A DNA stretch of 64,000 bases from contig NZ_KZ679043.1 of NCBI RefSeq assembly GCF_003024195.1, positions 334,476-398,475 of the forward strand. Reading direction: 5' to 3'. The notes below the pieces were generated by a model, which was not told the origin of the DNA, made no database searches, and worked only from the letters and a program-made list of their open reading frames with translations. Of this stretch, positions 1 through 6,630 are shown piece after piece. A program made the position numbers and the translations under genes. Each line of letters opens with the position of its first letter. The stretch's first letter is position 1. Origin of the DNA: Streptomyces dioscori (lineage in GTDB: Bacteria; Actinomycetota; Actinomycetes; Streptomycetales; Streptomycetaceae).

Positions 1-387
1 CAGCAGGCGCTGTCCCTCGTCGGCACTCAGGCCGCGCCCGCGCTGCACGAGGTGCTCGACGACGGCGAGCTGGGCGGGCTCGCGCGGGTCTGGCTCGCCG
101 AACGCGGGGTTGCGGACGTGCCCGCGCCGTCCGAGGAGATGGTCTTCTGGCTGACCGTCGACACGATCGCCGCGCAGCTCGCCGCGGAGGGGAACTCCGA
201 GGAGTTGCAGGCGCTGGTGGAAGGGCTTGCGGCGCAGCACGGGTCGTTCTTCGCCGCGGCGTGGCGGGTGGAGCATCCCGCCACGCCGGATGTGCTGGAG
301 GCGATGGGGCGGCTGCATCCGGACAAGAAGGTGGCGAAGGAGGCGCGGAAGGCTGCGTTCAAGGCTCGGTCGCAGCAGGGTCAGTGA
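1..387 (+). CDS. C-terminal part of an unknown protein (truncated by the window edge)
   Basis: The frame is open from base 1 to the TGA at 385-387, so the last 128 residues are visible and the true start lies outside the window. The fragment is Ala/Glu-rich and looks helical, with a Lys/Arg-rich tail (KKVAKEARKAAFKARS). Codon use has the strong G/C third-position bias expected of a real Streptomyces gene. No catalytic motif or family is recognised. An internal GTG at 52 could be read as a start but has no clear ribosome-binding site, and coding-like sequence continues upstream of it. Confidence 0.7.
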   Translation, partial: QQALSLVGTQAAPALHEVLDDGELGGLARVWLAERGVADVPAPSEEMVFWLTVDTIAAQLAAEGNSEELQALVEGLAAQHGSFFAAAWRVEHPATPDVLEAMGRLHPDKKVAKEARKAAFKARSQQGQ

Positions 388-390
388 CGC

Positions 391-405
391 GGGGGCCAGG
401 CCCCC
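391..405 (+). terminator. Small GC hairpin just after the first gene
   Basis: GGGGG and CCCCC at 391-395 and 401-405 flank a 5-nt spacer, four bases after the stop codon. More C-rich sequence follows but there is no T-run, as is usual in Streptomyces. It is a plausible weak terminator. Confidence 0.4.
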
Positions 406-487
406 GGGCCCCCTTGCCCCCGGTCCTCAGGCGCCGGACGGGCTGGGGGTTCGTCTGCGGGTTCGGTGGGGGCGGGCCCGAAGGATT

Positions 488-507
488 GCGCAGTTCCCCG
501 CGCCCCT
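488..507. repeat. Dispersed GC-rich intergenic repeat, copy 1
   Basis: One copy of the 20-bp core GCGC(A/C)GTTCCCCGCGCCCCT found about 20 times in the window. It lies in a 241-bp gap, downstream of the first gene and of the small reverse-strand gene at 629-856. The flanking text (GAAGGATT before, a GGGGGC-GGA-GCCCCC hairpin at 565-579 and a G-rich tail after) recurs in similar order at 6480-6630. Confidence 0.85.
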
Positions 508-564
508 GGGTGTCTCAGCCTGTCCGGCGTTTGAGGACGAGCGCGTAGCGCGATACGGGGGCGA

Positions 565-579
565 GGGGGCGGAGCCCCC
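565..579. terminator. GGGGGC/GCCCCC hairpin
   Basis: A perfect 6-bp stem (565-570 with 574-579) with a GGA loop, downstream of the reverse-strand gene that ends at 629. A near-identical hairpin (loop GCA) lies at 6572-6586, also just beyond the end of a reverse-strand gene, which suggests a recurrent terminator module. Confidence 0.45.
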
Positions 580-628
580 ATGTGTGGATGGGAATGGGTA
601 GGGGCGGCGGGGGCGAGGAAAAGCGAGG

Positions 629-856
629 TCAGGGGTCCGTGGGGTCGTCCATGGAGAGGACTCGGACCGGGATGCCCTCCAGGGTGTCCGGGATCGTGTC
701 CTCGGGGCGCAGCCCGTCACGGGGCACCTTCCGCGTGACGAACACGACGACGACATCCTCCCCGGACTCCTCGTCACGCCCCGTCCCGACCCCACTCACA
801 TGGGCCATCGCCAGCAACCGCTCCTCATGCAGATGACGTGCCTCACGTGCGTCCAC
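629..856 (-). CDS. Small unknown protein
   Basis: A 75-residue protein beginning VDAREARHLHEERLLAM and ending in an acidic tail (SMDDPTDP). The GTG start at 856 is chosen over longer options because GGAGG sits nine bases upstream on the reverse strand. The middle alternates hydrophobic valines (EDVVVVFVTRKV), which suggests a small beta-rich fold. It has no signal peptide or membrane segment. Function is unknown. It ends beside the repeat-rich gap at 388-628 and is divergent from the phosphatase gene. Confidence 0.6.
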   Translation of the reverse strand: MDAREARHLHEERLLAMAHVSGVGTGRDEESGEDVVVVFVTRKVPRDGLRPEDTIPDTLEGIPVRVLSMDDPTDP

Positions 857-1025
857 TGCGGCTCGCCTCCCATGCGCCGTACGGTCGTGCCGGTCGGTTC
901 CTGGTTTCGAGATTATTCCGGTCCGCGGTTCGGACGCGAGGGCTGATGGGCCGTATGGGGGGCGTGGGGCGACAGGGGCGGATCGGTGCCCGTTCACACA
1001 ACGGGGGTCCGGAAAGTCGGACGGC

Positions 1026-1047
1026 GTTCAACCGGCGTTAAGTCACG
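1026..1047 (+). promoter_or_regulatory. Putative PHO box (PhoP operator)
   Basis: Two adjacent 11-bp units, GTTCAACCGGC (1026-1036) and GTTAAGTCACG (1037-1047), match the Streptomyces PHO-box pattern of 11-nt direct repeats resembling GTTCACC. A further unit-like GTTCACACAAC lies at 992-1002. The site is about 90 bp upstream of a PhoX-type phosphatase, which fits Pho regulon control. PhoP binding is an inference. Confidence 0.5.
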
Positions 1048-1139
1048 GGCGGGACCGTGTGGCCGACCCCCGGGTCCGCCGCTCCTCGCCCGCCGCTTAC
1101 CGCTCGCCACGGTCACACTCCACCGTCACAGGAGACAGC

Positions 1140-2609
1140 ATGTCGCTCACCCGCAGGGACTTCGCCAGACGATCCGCGATCACCGGTGCCGGTGTCGCCC
1201 TGATCGGCAGCGTCGGCACGCTCGCCACCGCGCCCGGCGCCCTCGCGTCCACGGACACCGAGACCTCGGGCGACGACGGCTACGGCGAAGGTGACGCCGG
1301 CGAGCGGCACGGCGGAACCGGAGGGTACGGGCCGCTGCTGCCCGACCCCGAGGGCGTCCTCGCGCTGCCCGCCGGGTTCTCCTACCGCGTCGTCACGTAC
1401 AGCGGGAGGACCAAGCTGGAGTCGGGCGAGTACACCCCCTCCAACCACGACGGCACGGCCACCTTCGACGGTCCGCGCGGCACGACCCTCCTCGTCAACA
1501 ATCACGAGCTGAAGGGCCCGCGCGCCAACTGGACGTACCCGGTGCCACTGACCGAGGGCCTCGTCTACGACCCGGCCGCCTCCGGTGGCTGCACGGTCGT
1601 CGAGGTGCGTCCCGGCGGCGCGGTCGCCGAGTGGGTCGGCATCGCGGGCACCTCCACCAACTGCGCGGGCGGCAGCACCCCGTGGGGCACCTGGCTGACC
1701 TGCGAGGAGAACTCCGACCGGGCCGGCGAGAACGGCATGACCAAGGACCACGGTTACGTCTTCGAGGTCGACCCGGGCGACCGCCGGGCCAACCGCGACC
1801 CCAAGCCCCTGAAGTTCTTCGGCCGCTACGACCACGAGGCCGTCGTCATCGACCCGAAGCGCGGCCACGCCTACCTCACCGAGGACGACTCCGAGCCCAA
1901 CGGCCTGTTCTTCCGCTGGAAGCCCCCGCACGGCTTCACGCACGGCCGCGGCAGGTTCCGTACCCTCGCCGACGACGCCGGGGTGCTCCAGGCGCCCAAG
2001 TGCTACGACTCCGGCGGCCGTTACGTCGACGACCTGTCCCGCGCCACGAAGATCGGCACGGTGTACGGCGTCGACTGGGTCGACGTGCCCGACCGGGACG
2101 GGAAGACCGTTCCGGTGCGCGAGCAGTTCGACACCGGCGAGGTCACGCGTGCCCGCAAGCTCGAAGGCATGTGGTGGGGCGACGGCGGCGCGTACATCGT
2201 GTCCTCGTACGCCCGTGACGAGAGCCCTGTCCAGCACGACGGGCAGGTCTGGTTCTACGACCCCAAGCGGCGCACGCTGACCCTGAAGGTGCTGCTCGGG
2301 GTGAACCCCGACCCGTCGAAGGACGGTGCCTTCGACGGTCCGGACAACATCACCGTGTCCCCGTACGGTGGACTTGTGATCGCGGAGGACGGCGAAGGCG
2401 TCTCTCATCTTTTCGGTGCGACGGACAGCGGGCGTACCTATCCCATCGCCCGCAACGACCTGAACATCGGCACCGCGGAGGAGCCCGAGTTCAGCGAGTT
2501 CACCGGCGTCACGTTCTCGCCCGACGGAAAGACCCTGTACGCCAACATTCAGGTGCCGGGCATCATGGTGGCGATCAAGGGGCCCTGGAAGCGGCAGAAG
2601 CGGCGCTGA
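1140..2609 (+). CDS. PhoX-type (DUF839) Tat-exported phosphatase
   Basis: A 489-residue protein of the PhoX/DUF839 family, whose characterised members are calcium- and iron-dependent secreted phosphatases that release phosphate from organic esters. The start at 1140 has GGAGA six bases upstream and places the twin-arginine motif TRRDFARRS at residues 4-12, followed by a hydrophobic stretch and a likely cleavage near ALAS. The mature part shows the blade-rich features of the family: WLTCEENSDRAGENG near residue 195, a DHEAVVIDPKRGHAYLTEDD block and a C-terminal FSPDGKTLYANIQVPG. The PHO-box-like repeat upstream supports phosphate control. Substrate specificity is unproven, since many actinobacterial members are uncharacterised. 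Confidence 0.85.
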   Translation: MSLTRRDFARRSAITGAGVALIGSVGTLATAPGALASTDTETSGDDGYGEGDAGERHGGTGGYGPLLPDPEGVLALPAGFSYRVVTYSGRTKLESGEYTPSNHDGTATFDGPRGTTLLVNNHELKGPRANWTYPVPLTEGLVYDPAASGGCTVVEVRPGGAVAEWVGIAGTSTNCAGGSTPWGTWLTCEENSDRAGENGMTKDHGYVFEVDPGDRRANRDPKPLKFFGRYDHEAVVIDPKRGHAYLTEDDSEPNGLFFRWKPPHGFTHGRGRFRTLADDAGVLQAPKCYDSGGRYVDDLSRATKIGTVYGVDWVDVPDRDGKTVPVREQFDTGEVTRARKLEGMWWGDGGAYIVSSYARDESPVQHDGQVWFYDPKRRTLTLKVLLGVNPDPSKDGAFDGPDNITVSPYGGLVIAEDGEGVSHLFGATDSGRTYPIARNDLNIGTAEEPEFSEFTGVTFSPDGKTLYANIQVPGIMVAIKGPWKRQKRR

Positions 2610-2616
2610 AATACGT

Positions 2617-2631
2617 TCCCCGCAGCGGGGA
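2617..2631 (+). terminator. Short hairpin after the PhoX-type gene
   Basis: TCCCC and GGGGA (2617-2621 with 2627-2631) can pair around GCAGC, followed by ATTTAAT. It lies eight bases past the stop codon. It is a weak but plausible terminator. Confidence 0.4.
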
Positions 2632-2677
2632 TTTAATCGGTCGCCCGGTTCATGATGCGCCTTCTACAGTGGACAAC

Positions 2678-2789
2678 GTCCAGGTGTGGAGGGCGGAATC
2701 CGCTCCGCCGGATCTGGACACACAATTTCAGGCACCTCCCGGTGCGATGGCTGCGGCTCCTTCTCTTCCAAAGAATCCAGGCCGCAGCC
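2678..2789 (+). other. Cluster of hairpins upstream of the Y RNA, role unknown
   Basis: Several inverted repeats sit in 110 bp: GTCCAG/CTGGAC (2678-2683 with 2714-2719) enclosing GGCGGA/TCCGCC (2692-2697 with 2704-2709); GCACC-TCCC-GGTGC (2732-2745); and GGCTGCGGC/GCCGCAGCC (2749-2757 with 2781-2789). No open frame with good coding character covers them. They could be a leader, a second small RNA or a terminator of upstream transcription. Nothing here repeats the tRNA-like module found downstream. Confidence 0.3.
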
Positions 2790-2800
2790 GACTTGATCTC

Positions 2801-2982
2801 GGGAGGCGCAGCAAAAGGTGTGTGCCCGGTGCGCAGGCAGCGGTTACTTCATTGGATCGGACTGTTGCGGGTTCAAGTCCCGTCATCGGCCTCGGGCCGG
2901 TGTAGCTCAATTCGGTAGAGCATCTGGAAAAAGTCCGCCGCCGACCCTTGAACTCGGGCACGCTCCCTTTGCTGCGCCTCCC
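2801..2982 (+). ncRNA. Bacterial Y RNA (YrlA-like) with permuted tRNA-like module
   Basis: The ends form a 15-bp uninterrupted helix (2801-2815 with 2968-2982), then a bulged A and two more pairs, then a 7-bp helix GTGCCCG/CGGGCAC (2822-2828 with 2955-2961). Inside, tRNA arms occur in permuted order: T-arm (stem 2867-2871 with 2879-2883, 7-nt loop TTCAAGT), an acceptor-like stem closed by a TCG loop (2884-2891 with 2895-2902), TA, then a D-arm (GCTC at 2905-2908, loop AATTCGGTA, GAGC at 2918-2921). A 5-bp anticodon-stem equivalent (2923-2927 with 2857-2861) and a 5-nt variable loop complete tRNA geometry. It ends 33 bp before the ro60 gene, whose protein family binds Y RNAs. Exact transcript ends and the promoter are unknown. 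Confidence 0.85.
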
Positions 2983-3015
2983 TCCGGAACATTCATGAAT
3001 TCGGGGGAATTCACC

Positions 3016-4608
3016 ATGGCGCGGTTCAACACCAAGGCTGCGAAGGCCCGGGGCACCTCGCGTGTCACCTCCACGGGGCGTGTGCTGCGGACGTACGAGG
3101 GCGGGCGGGGTGCCGAGCGGGACCCTCGCTCCGAGCTGTTTCTGCTGTCCATCGCCAACTTCGTCGCGCAGAAGACCTTCTACGAGAGCGGTGAGGCGCG
3201 CGACGACCGGTTCGCCGCGCTCGTACGGCAGCTCGCCGTCGCGGACCCGTCGTGGACGGCCGCCCTGCTCGACTGGCTGCGCGGCGAGGGCAACATGCGG
3301 ACCGCGTCGCTGGTGGGCGCCGCCGAGTACGTCAAGGCGCGCCTCGACGCGGGCGCCACGGACGGGCCGGCGAACCGGCAGGTCGTCGCGTCCGTGCTGC
3401 GGCGTCCGGACGAGCCCGGTGAGCTGCTCGCGTACTGGACCTCGCGGTACGGGCGGGCCGTGCCCAAGCCCGTGAAGCGCGGGATCGCCGACGCCGTGCG
3501 GCGGTTGTACGGGGGCAGGTCGCTGCTGAAGTACGACACGGCGTCCAAGGGGTACCGCTTCGGGGACGTCCTGAATCTCGTGCACGCCGCGCCGGATCCG
3601 GAGAAGCCGTGGCAGGGCGAGCTGTTCCGGTACGCGCTCGATCGCCGGCACCACCCCGACACCGCCGTGCCGCCCGTGTCCGACCGGGTGCTCACCGCGC
3701 ACCGCGAGCTGATGGCTGTGCCGGTGGGGGAGCGGCGAGGGGTCGTCACCTCGGAGGGTGGTGCCCGGCGGCTCGCGGAGGCCGGGATGACCTGGGAGGC
3801 GTTGGCGGGGTGGTTGCAGGGGCCGATGGATGCCGCTGCCTGGGAGGCCGTCATTCCGTCCATGGGGAGTATGGCTCTCGTGCGGAACCTGCGGAACTTC
3901 GATGAGGCCGGAGTCTCGGACGAGGTGGCTGCTCTGGTCGCGGAGAAGATCAGCGATCCGGCTGAGGTCGCGCGGTCCCGGCAGTTTCCGTTTCGGTATC
4001 TCGCCGCGTATCAGCACGCGCCTTCGCTGCGGTGGGCTCATCCGCTGGAGCGGGCGCTCGGGCATTCGCTGTCCAATGTGCCGGCGCTGGGTGGGCGGAC
4101 GCTCGTCCTCGTCGACCGGTCCGGGTCGATGTTCCACTCGCGGATGTCCGACCGCTCGGAGCTCAACCGGGCCGATGCGGCGGCCGTCTTCGGTGCGGCG
4201 CTCGCACTGCGGGCCGAGAAGGCTGATCTCGTCGAATTCGGCACCGGTAGTGGGGTGGTGCGGTTTCGGCGGGGTGAGTCCGTACTGAAGGTACTGGGGC
4301 GGTTCGGTGATCTGGGCGGCACCAATACGACTGAGGCCGTGCGCAAGCACTACCGGAAGCATGACCGGGTGCTGATCGTCACGGACGAGCAGGCCACGTA
4401 CAGCCATTACGGGGATCCGACCGAGCAGGTTCCTGCGCATGTGCCCGTCCATACCTGGAATCTCGCGGGGTATCGGGTGGGGCGTCGGGGGGGGGGCGGG
4501 GTCGGGGGCGCGAACCGGCATGTGTTCGGGGGGCTTTCGGATGCCGCTTTCCGGATGGTTCCGCTGCTTGAGGCGGCTCGGGACGCCGAGTGGCCCTGGG
4601 CGGGCTGA
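3016..4608 (+). CDS. rsr: Ro60/Rsr family TROVE-vWA RNA-binding protein
   Basis: A 530-residue orthologue of the Ro60 autoantigen (Rsr in Deinococcus), a ring of helical HEAT-like repeats closed by a von Willebrand factor A domain; it binds Y RNAs and misfolded or decaying RNAs. The TROVE part covers roughly residues 15-345. The vWA part starts near 360 and carries the MIDAS signature DRSGS (Asp about 367), the GGTNTTEA threonine and VTDEQ. The ATG at 3016 follows GGGGGAA. An open frame continues upstream through the Y RNA, but translating that RNA is unlikely. A ten-G run at 4487-4496 lies inside the vWA coding region. The adjacent Y RNA strongly supports the assignment. Confidence 0.93.
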   Translation: MARFNTKAAKARGTSRVTSTGRVLRTYEGGRGAERDPRSELFLLSIANFVAQKTFYESGEARDDRFAALVRQLAVADPSWTAALLDWLRGEGNMRTASLVGAAEYVKARLDAGATDGPANRQVVASVLRRPDEPGELLAYWTSRYGRAVPKPVKRGIADAVRRLYGGRSLLKYDTASKGYRFGDVLNLVHAAPDPEKPWQGELFRYALDRRHHPDTAVPPVSDRVLTAHRELMAVPVGERRGVVTSEGGARRLAEAGMTWEALAGWLQGPMDAAAWEAVIPSMGSMALVRNLRNFDEAGVSDEVAALVAEKISDPAEVARSRQFPFRYLAAYQHAPSLRWAHPLERALGHSLSNVPALGGRTLVLVDRSGSMFHSRMSDRSELNRADAAAVFGAALALRAEKADLVEFGTGSGVVRFRRGESVLKVLGRFGDLGGTNTTEAVRKHYRKHDRVLIVTDEQATYSHYGDPTEQVPAHVPVHTWNLAGYRVGRRGGGGVGGANRHVFGGLSDAAFRMVPLLEAARDAEWPWAG

Positions 4609-4672
4609 GCGGCTGAGCGGCTGAGGAGCTGACGGGCTGACCGGCTGAGGGGCGCTTGCGCCTGTGGTGGGT

Positions 4673-4802
4673 GGGGGCGGGGCCGTGCCGGTGTGTCCGT
4701 TCGCAGCCTCCCGTGCGCACTGCCCTGTGTTTCCACGGGGGTGGGCGTTTCCAGCGGGAGCCGTACGCTGCGAACGTGACACACCGGCACGGCCCCGCCC
4801 CC
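4673..4802. repeat. 130-nt long inverted repeat between convergent genes
   Basis: A perfect 25-bp arm (4673-4697 with 4778-4802) continues, after a one-base bulge, into a further perfect 10-bp arm (4698-4707 with 4767-4776), and CTCCCG/CGGGAG (4708-4713 with 4755-4760) prolongs it. The loop is about 40 nt. It lies between the convergent ro60 and TerD-type genes and could terminate both, but it is far longer than an ordinary terminator. Confidence 0.8.
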
Positions 4803-4878
4803 GGGTTCGTCGGCGACTGCGGCGCATTGGGGCGGGTGCGTCGGAGAGGGCCGCGCGGTGGGCGGGTGCCGCGTGGTG

Positions 4879-6078
4879 CTACAGGGCCTGGGCCGAGGGC
4901 TTGACCATGCCGCGGACCGTGCGGGACTTGACGAAGTTGCCGAGGGCCGTCATTTCCCATTCGCCGGAGAACTGCTTGATGAGCTTGGCCATCATCACGC
5001 CGGTCTGGGGCTCCGCGGTGGTGAGGTCGAAGCGGACCAGCTCCTCGCCCGTGGCCGCGTCCAGGAGACGGCAGTAGGCCTTCGCCACTTCGGTGAACTT
5101 CTGGCCGGAGAAGCTGTTCACCGTGAAGACCAGGCCCGTCACCTCCTGGGGGAGGCGGCCGAGGTCCACGACGATCACCTCGTCGTCACCGCCGCCCTCG
5201 CCCGTGAGGTTGTCGCCCGAGTGCTTGATCGCGCCGTTCACGATCGAGAGCTTGCCGAAGTAGCAGCTGTCGATGTGGTTGCGTTGCGGGCCGTAGGCGA
5301 TCACGGAGGCGTCGAGGTCGATGTCCTTGCCTCGGTACGCCGGCTCCCAGCCCAGGCCCATCTTCACCTGGGAGAGGAAAGGGCTGCCGCCCTTGGTGAG
5401 GGATACGGTTTGGTTCTTCTGGAGGTTTACTCGGCCCTTGTCGAGGTTGATCTTGCCGGTGGCGGGCGGTGCCACTGGGGGCGCCGGGGGTGCGGGCGGG
5501 GCCGCCGGTGTGGTGACCGGGGGTGCCGGCGGGGGCTGGTGGAGGGTGGGGGCGGGCGTGGCCACCGGGGCGGCCGGCTCTTCCACCGTCACTCCGAAGT
5601 CCGTGGCGATGCCCGCCAGACCGTTCGAATATCCCTGGCCGACCGCGCGGGCCTTCCATGCGCCGTTGCGCAGGTAGACCTCGACGATGACCAGGGCCGT
5701 CTCCGCGCCGAGCTGGGGCGGGGTGAACGAGGCGAGGACCGAGCCGTCGTCCGCGTTGCGGATCGTCGCCGTCGGTTCGATGCCCTGGAACGACTGGCCC
5801 GCCGCGTCCGGGCTCGCGGTGACGACGATCTTCTCGATGCCCTGGGGCACGGCTGTCGTGTCGACCGTGATCGAGTCGGGGGAGCTGCCGCCGCCGGAGC
5901 GGTACGTCACACCCTGGCCGGACGGCTGGTTGTAGAAGATGAAATCGTCGTCGGAGCGCACCTTGCCGTCGGCGGTGAGCAGCAGGCCCGATACGTCGAG
6001 CCGCACCGGGGCGGCGACGTCCACCGTCACGCGGGTGACGGGGAGAGGGATGTTCGAGCCGGGGGTCATAGCTGTCAT
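4879..6078 (-). CDS. Two-domain TerD family stress protein
   Basis: A 399-residue protein with two TerD-like domains joined by a Pro/Ala-rich linker. The N-terminal domain (about residues 1-175) begins TPGSNIPLPVTRVTVDV and contains SDDDFIFYNQPSG. The linker (about 175-215) is almost entirely P, A, T and V. The C-terminal domain carries DLDASVIAYGPQ, SCYFGKLS and the calcium-site-like GDNLTGEGGGDDE. TerD proteins are cytoplasmic calcium-binding beta-sandwich proteins linked to tellurite, oxidative and phage stress. The start is uncertain: ATG at 6078 is used, 6069 is equally possible, and neither has a good ribosome-binding site. It converges on the ro60 gene. Confidence 0.85.
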   Translation of the reverse strand: MTAMTPGSNIPLPVTRVTVDVAAPVRLDVSGLLLTADGKVRSDDDFIFYNQPSGQGVTYRSGGGSSPDSITVDTTAVPQGIEKIVVTASPDAAGQSFQGIEPTATIRNADDGSVLASFTPPQLGAETALVIVEVYLRNGAWKARAVGQGYSNGLAGIATDFGVTVEEPAAPVATPAPTLHQPPPAPPVTTPAAPPAPPAPPVAPPATGKINLDKGRVNLQKNQTVSLTKGGSPFLSQVKMGLGWEPAYRGKDIDLDASVIAYGPQRNHIDSCYFGKLSIVNGAIKHSGDNLTGEGGGDDEVIVVDLGRLPQEVTGLVFTVNSFSGQKFTEVAKAYCRLLDAATGEELVRFDLTTAEPQTGVMMAKLIKQFSGEWEMTALGNFVKSRTVRGMVKPSAQAL

Positions 6079-6141
6079 GCCGGGTGAACGAGCGGACCGG
6101 CTTTGCCGTTCCCTTACCAAGTGGGGAATCGGCCGACCGGG

Positions 6142-6363
6142 TCAGTGGCGGTTGCGGGGGTGGTTGCGGGCGGTTCGTTCGTTGCCGTGTTTGTAGTTGC
6201 CCGTCCAGCGGGCCATGACGAGCTGAGGGTCGCCCTTCTCCACCTCCGCGAGGAATTGGGTGGCTCTCGGGCCGCGGAGGGTGGTGGCGGGGCGGGGACC
6301 GTGGGTGATCGTGACCGTGTCGTCGGGGTGGTGGGTGTAGGTGAAGCCGTTTGGTTTGGGCAT
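6142..6363 (-). CDS. Small unknown basic protein
   Basis: A 73-residue protein starting MPKPNGFTYTHHPDDTVTITH, with a central ATTLRGPRATQFLAEVEKGDP segment and a basic, His/Asn/Arg-rich tail. It looks like a small conserved Streptomyces hypothetical, with beta-strand-like T/V/I alternation at the start and one helix in the middle. It has no signal peptide and no motif of known function. The ATG at 6363 has no evident Shine-Dalgarno sequence, so leaderless translation is possible. It lies upstream of, and in the same direction as, the TerD-type gene. Confidence 0.6.
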   Translation of the reverse strand: MPKPNGFTYTHHPDDTVTITHGPRPATTLRGPRATQFLAEVEKGDPQLVMARWTGNYKHGNERTARNHPRNRH

Positions 6364-6510
6364 GGGGGGATGTTAGGGCGGGGGGTGGGGGGTGGCCTAA
6401 GGGTTTTCGCCCCCGCCGCCCTTACCCGTTCCCATCCCGTCGGGGCTTCGCCCCGGGCCCCGTGGGTGGGTTTTTTTGGGTGCGGGGTCGGTGGGGGCGG
6501 GTCTGAAGGA

Positions 6511-6562
6511 TTGCGCAGTTCCCCGCGCCCCTAGGTACCTAGGGGCGCGGGGAACTGCGCAA
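6511..6562. repeat. Perfect 52-bp palindrome made of two repeat cores
   Basis: Two head-to-head copies of the dispersed core (6513-6532 and its reverse complement 6541-6560) with flanking TT/AA form an exact 26+26 palindrome centred on AGGTACCT. It lies downstream of the reverse-strand polyol operon and can form a very stable hairpin in either strand, so a terminator role is likely. Confidence 0.85.
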
Positions 6563-6571
6563 AGGGGGCTA

Positions 6572-6586
6572 GGGGGCGCAGCCCCC
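6572..6586. terminator. GGGGGC/GCCCCC hairpin after the polyol operon
   Basis: A 6-bp stem (6572-6577 with 6581-6586) with loop GCA, 45 bp past the stop codon of the dehydrogenase gene. It has the same design and neighbouring G-rich text as the hairpin at 565-579. Confidence 0.45.
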
Positions 6587-6630
6587 ATGTGGTGACGGGG
6601 AGGGTAGGGGCGGCGGGGGCGAGGAAAGGG

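Noticed and set aside
1113..2408. 431-residue reverse-strand open frame across the PhoX-type gene
   Set aside because: Val/Gly/Arg-rich shadow of a recognised protein, with no start signals.
2867..2921. An ordinary tRNA gene
   Set aside because: The T-arm comes before the D-arm and the acceptor stem is closed by a loop, so it cannot be a standard tRNA. The permuted order fits a Y RNA.
2818..3015. Upstream extension of the Ro60 protein through the Y RNA
   Set aside because: The ATG at 3016 has a ribosome-binding site and begins the conserved protein; the extension would translate the RNA structure.
4673..4802. An insertion sequence with terminal inverted repeats
   Set aside because: No transposase fits in a 40-nt loop and no target duplication is evident; reported as a hairpin only.
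2728..4827. 699-residue reverse-strand open frame across the ro60 gene
   Set aside because: Composition is Arg/Pro/His-rich with no domain, antisense to a clear TROVE gene; a GC-bias shadow.
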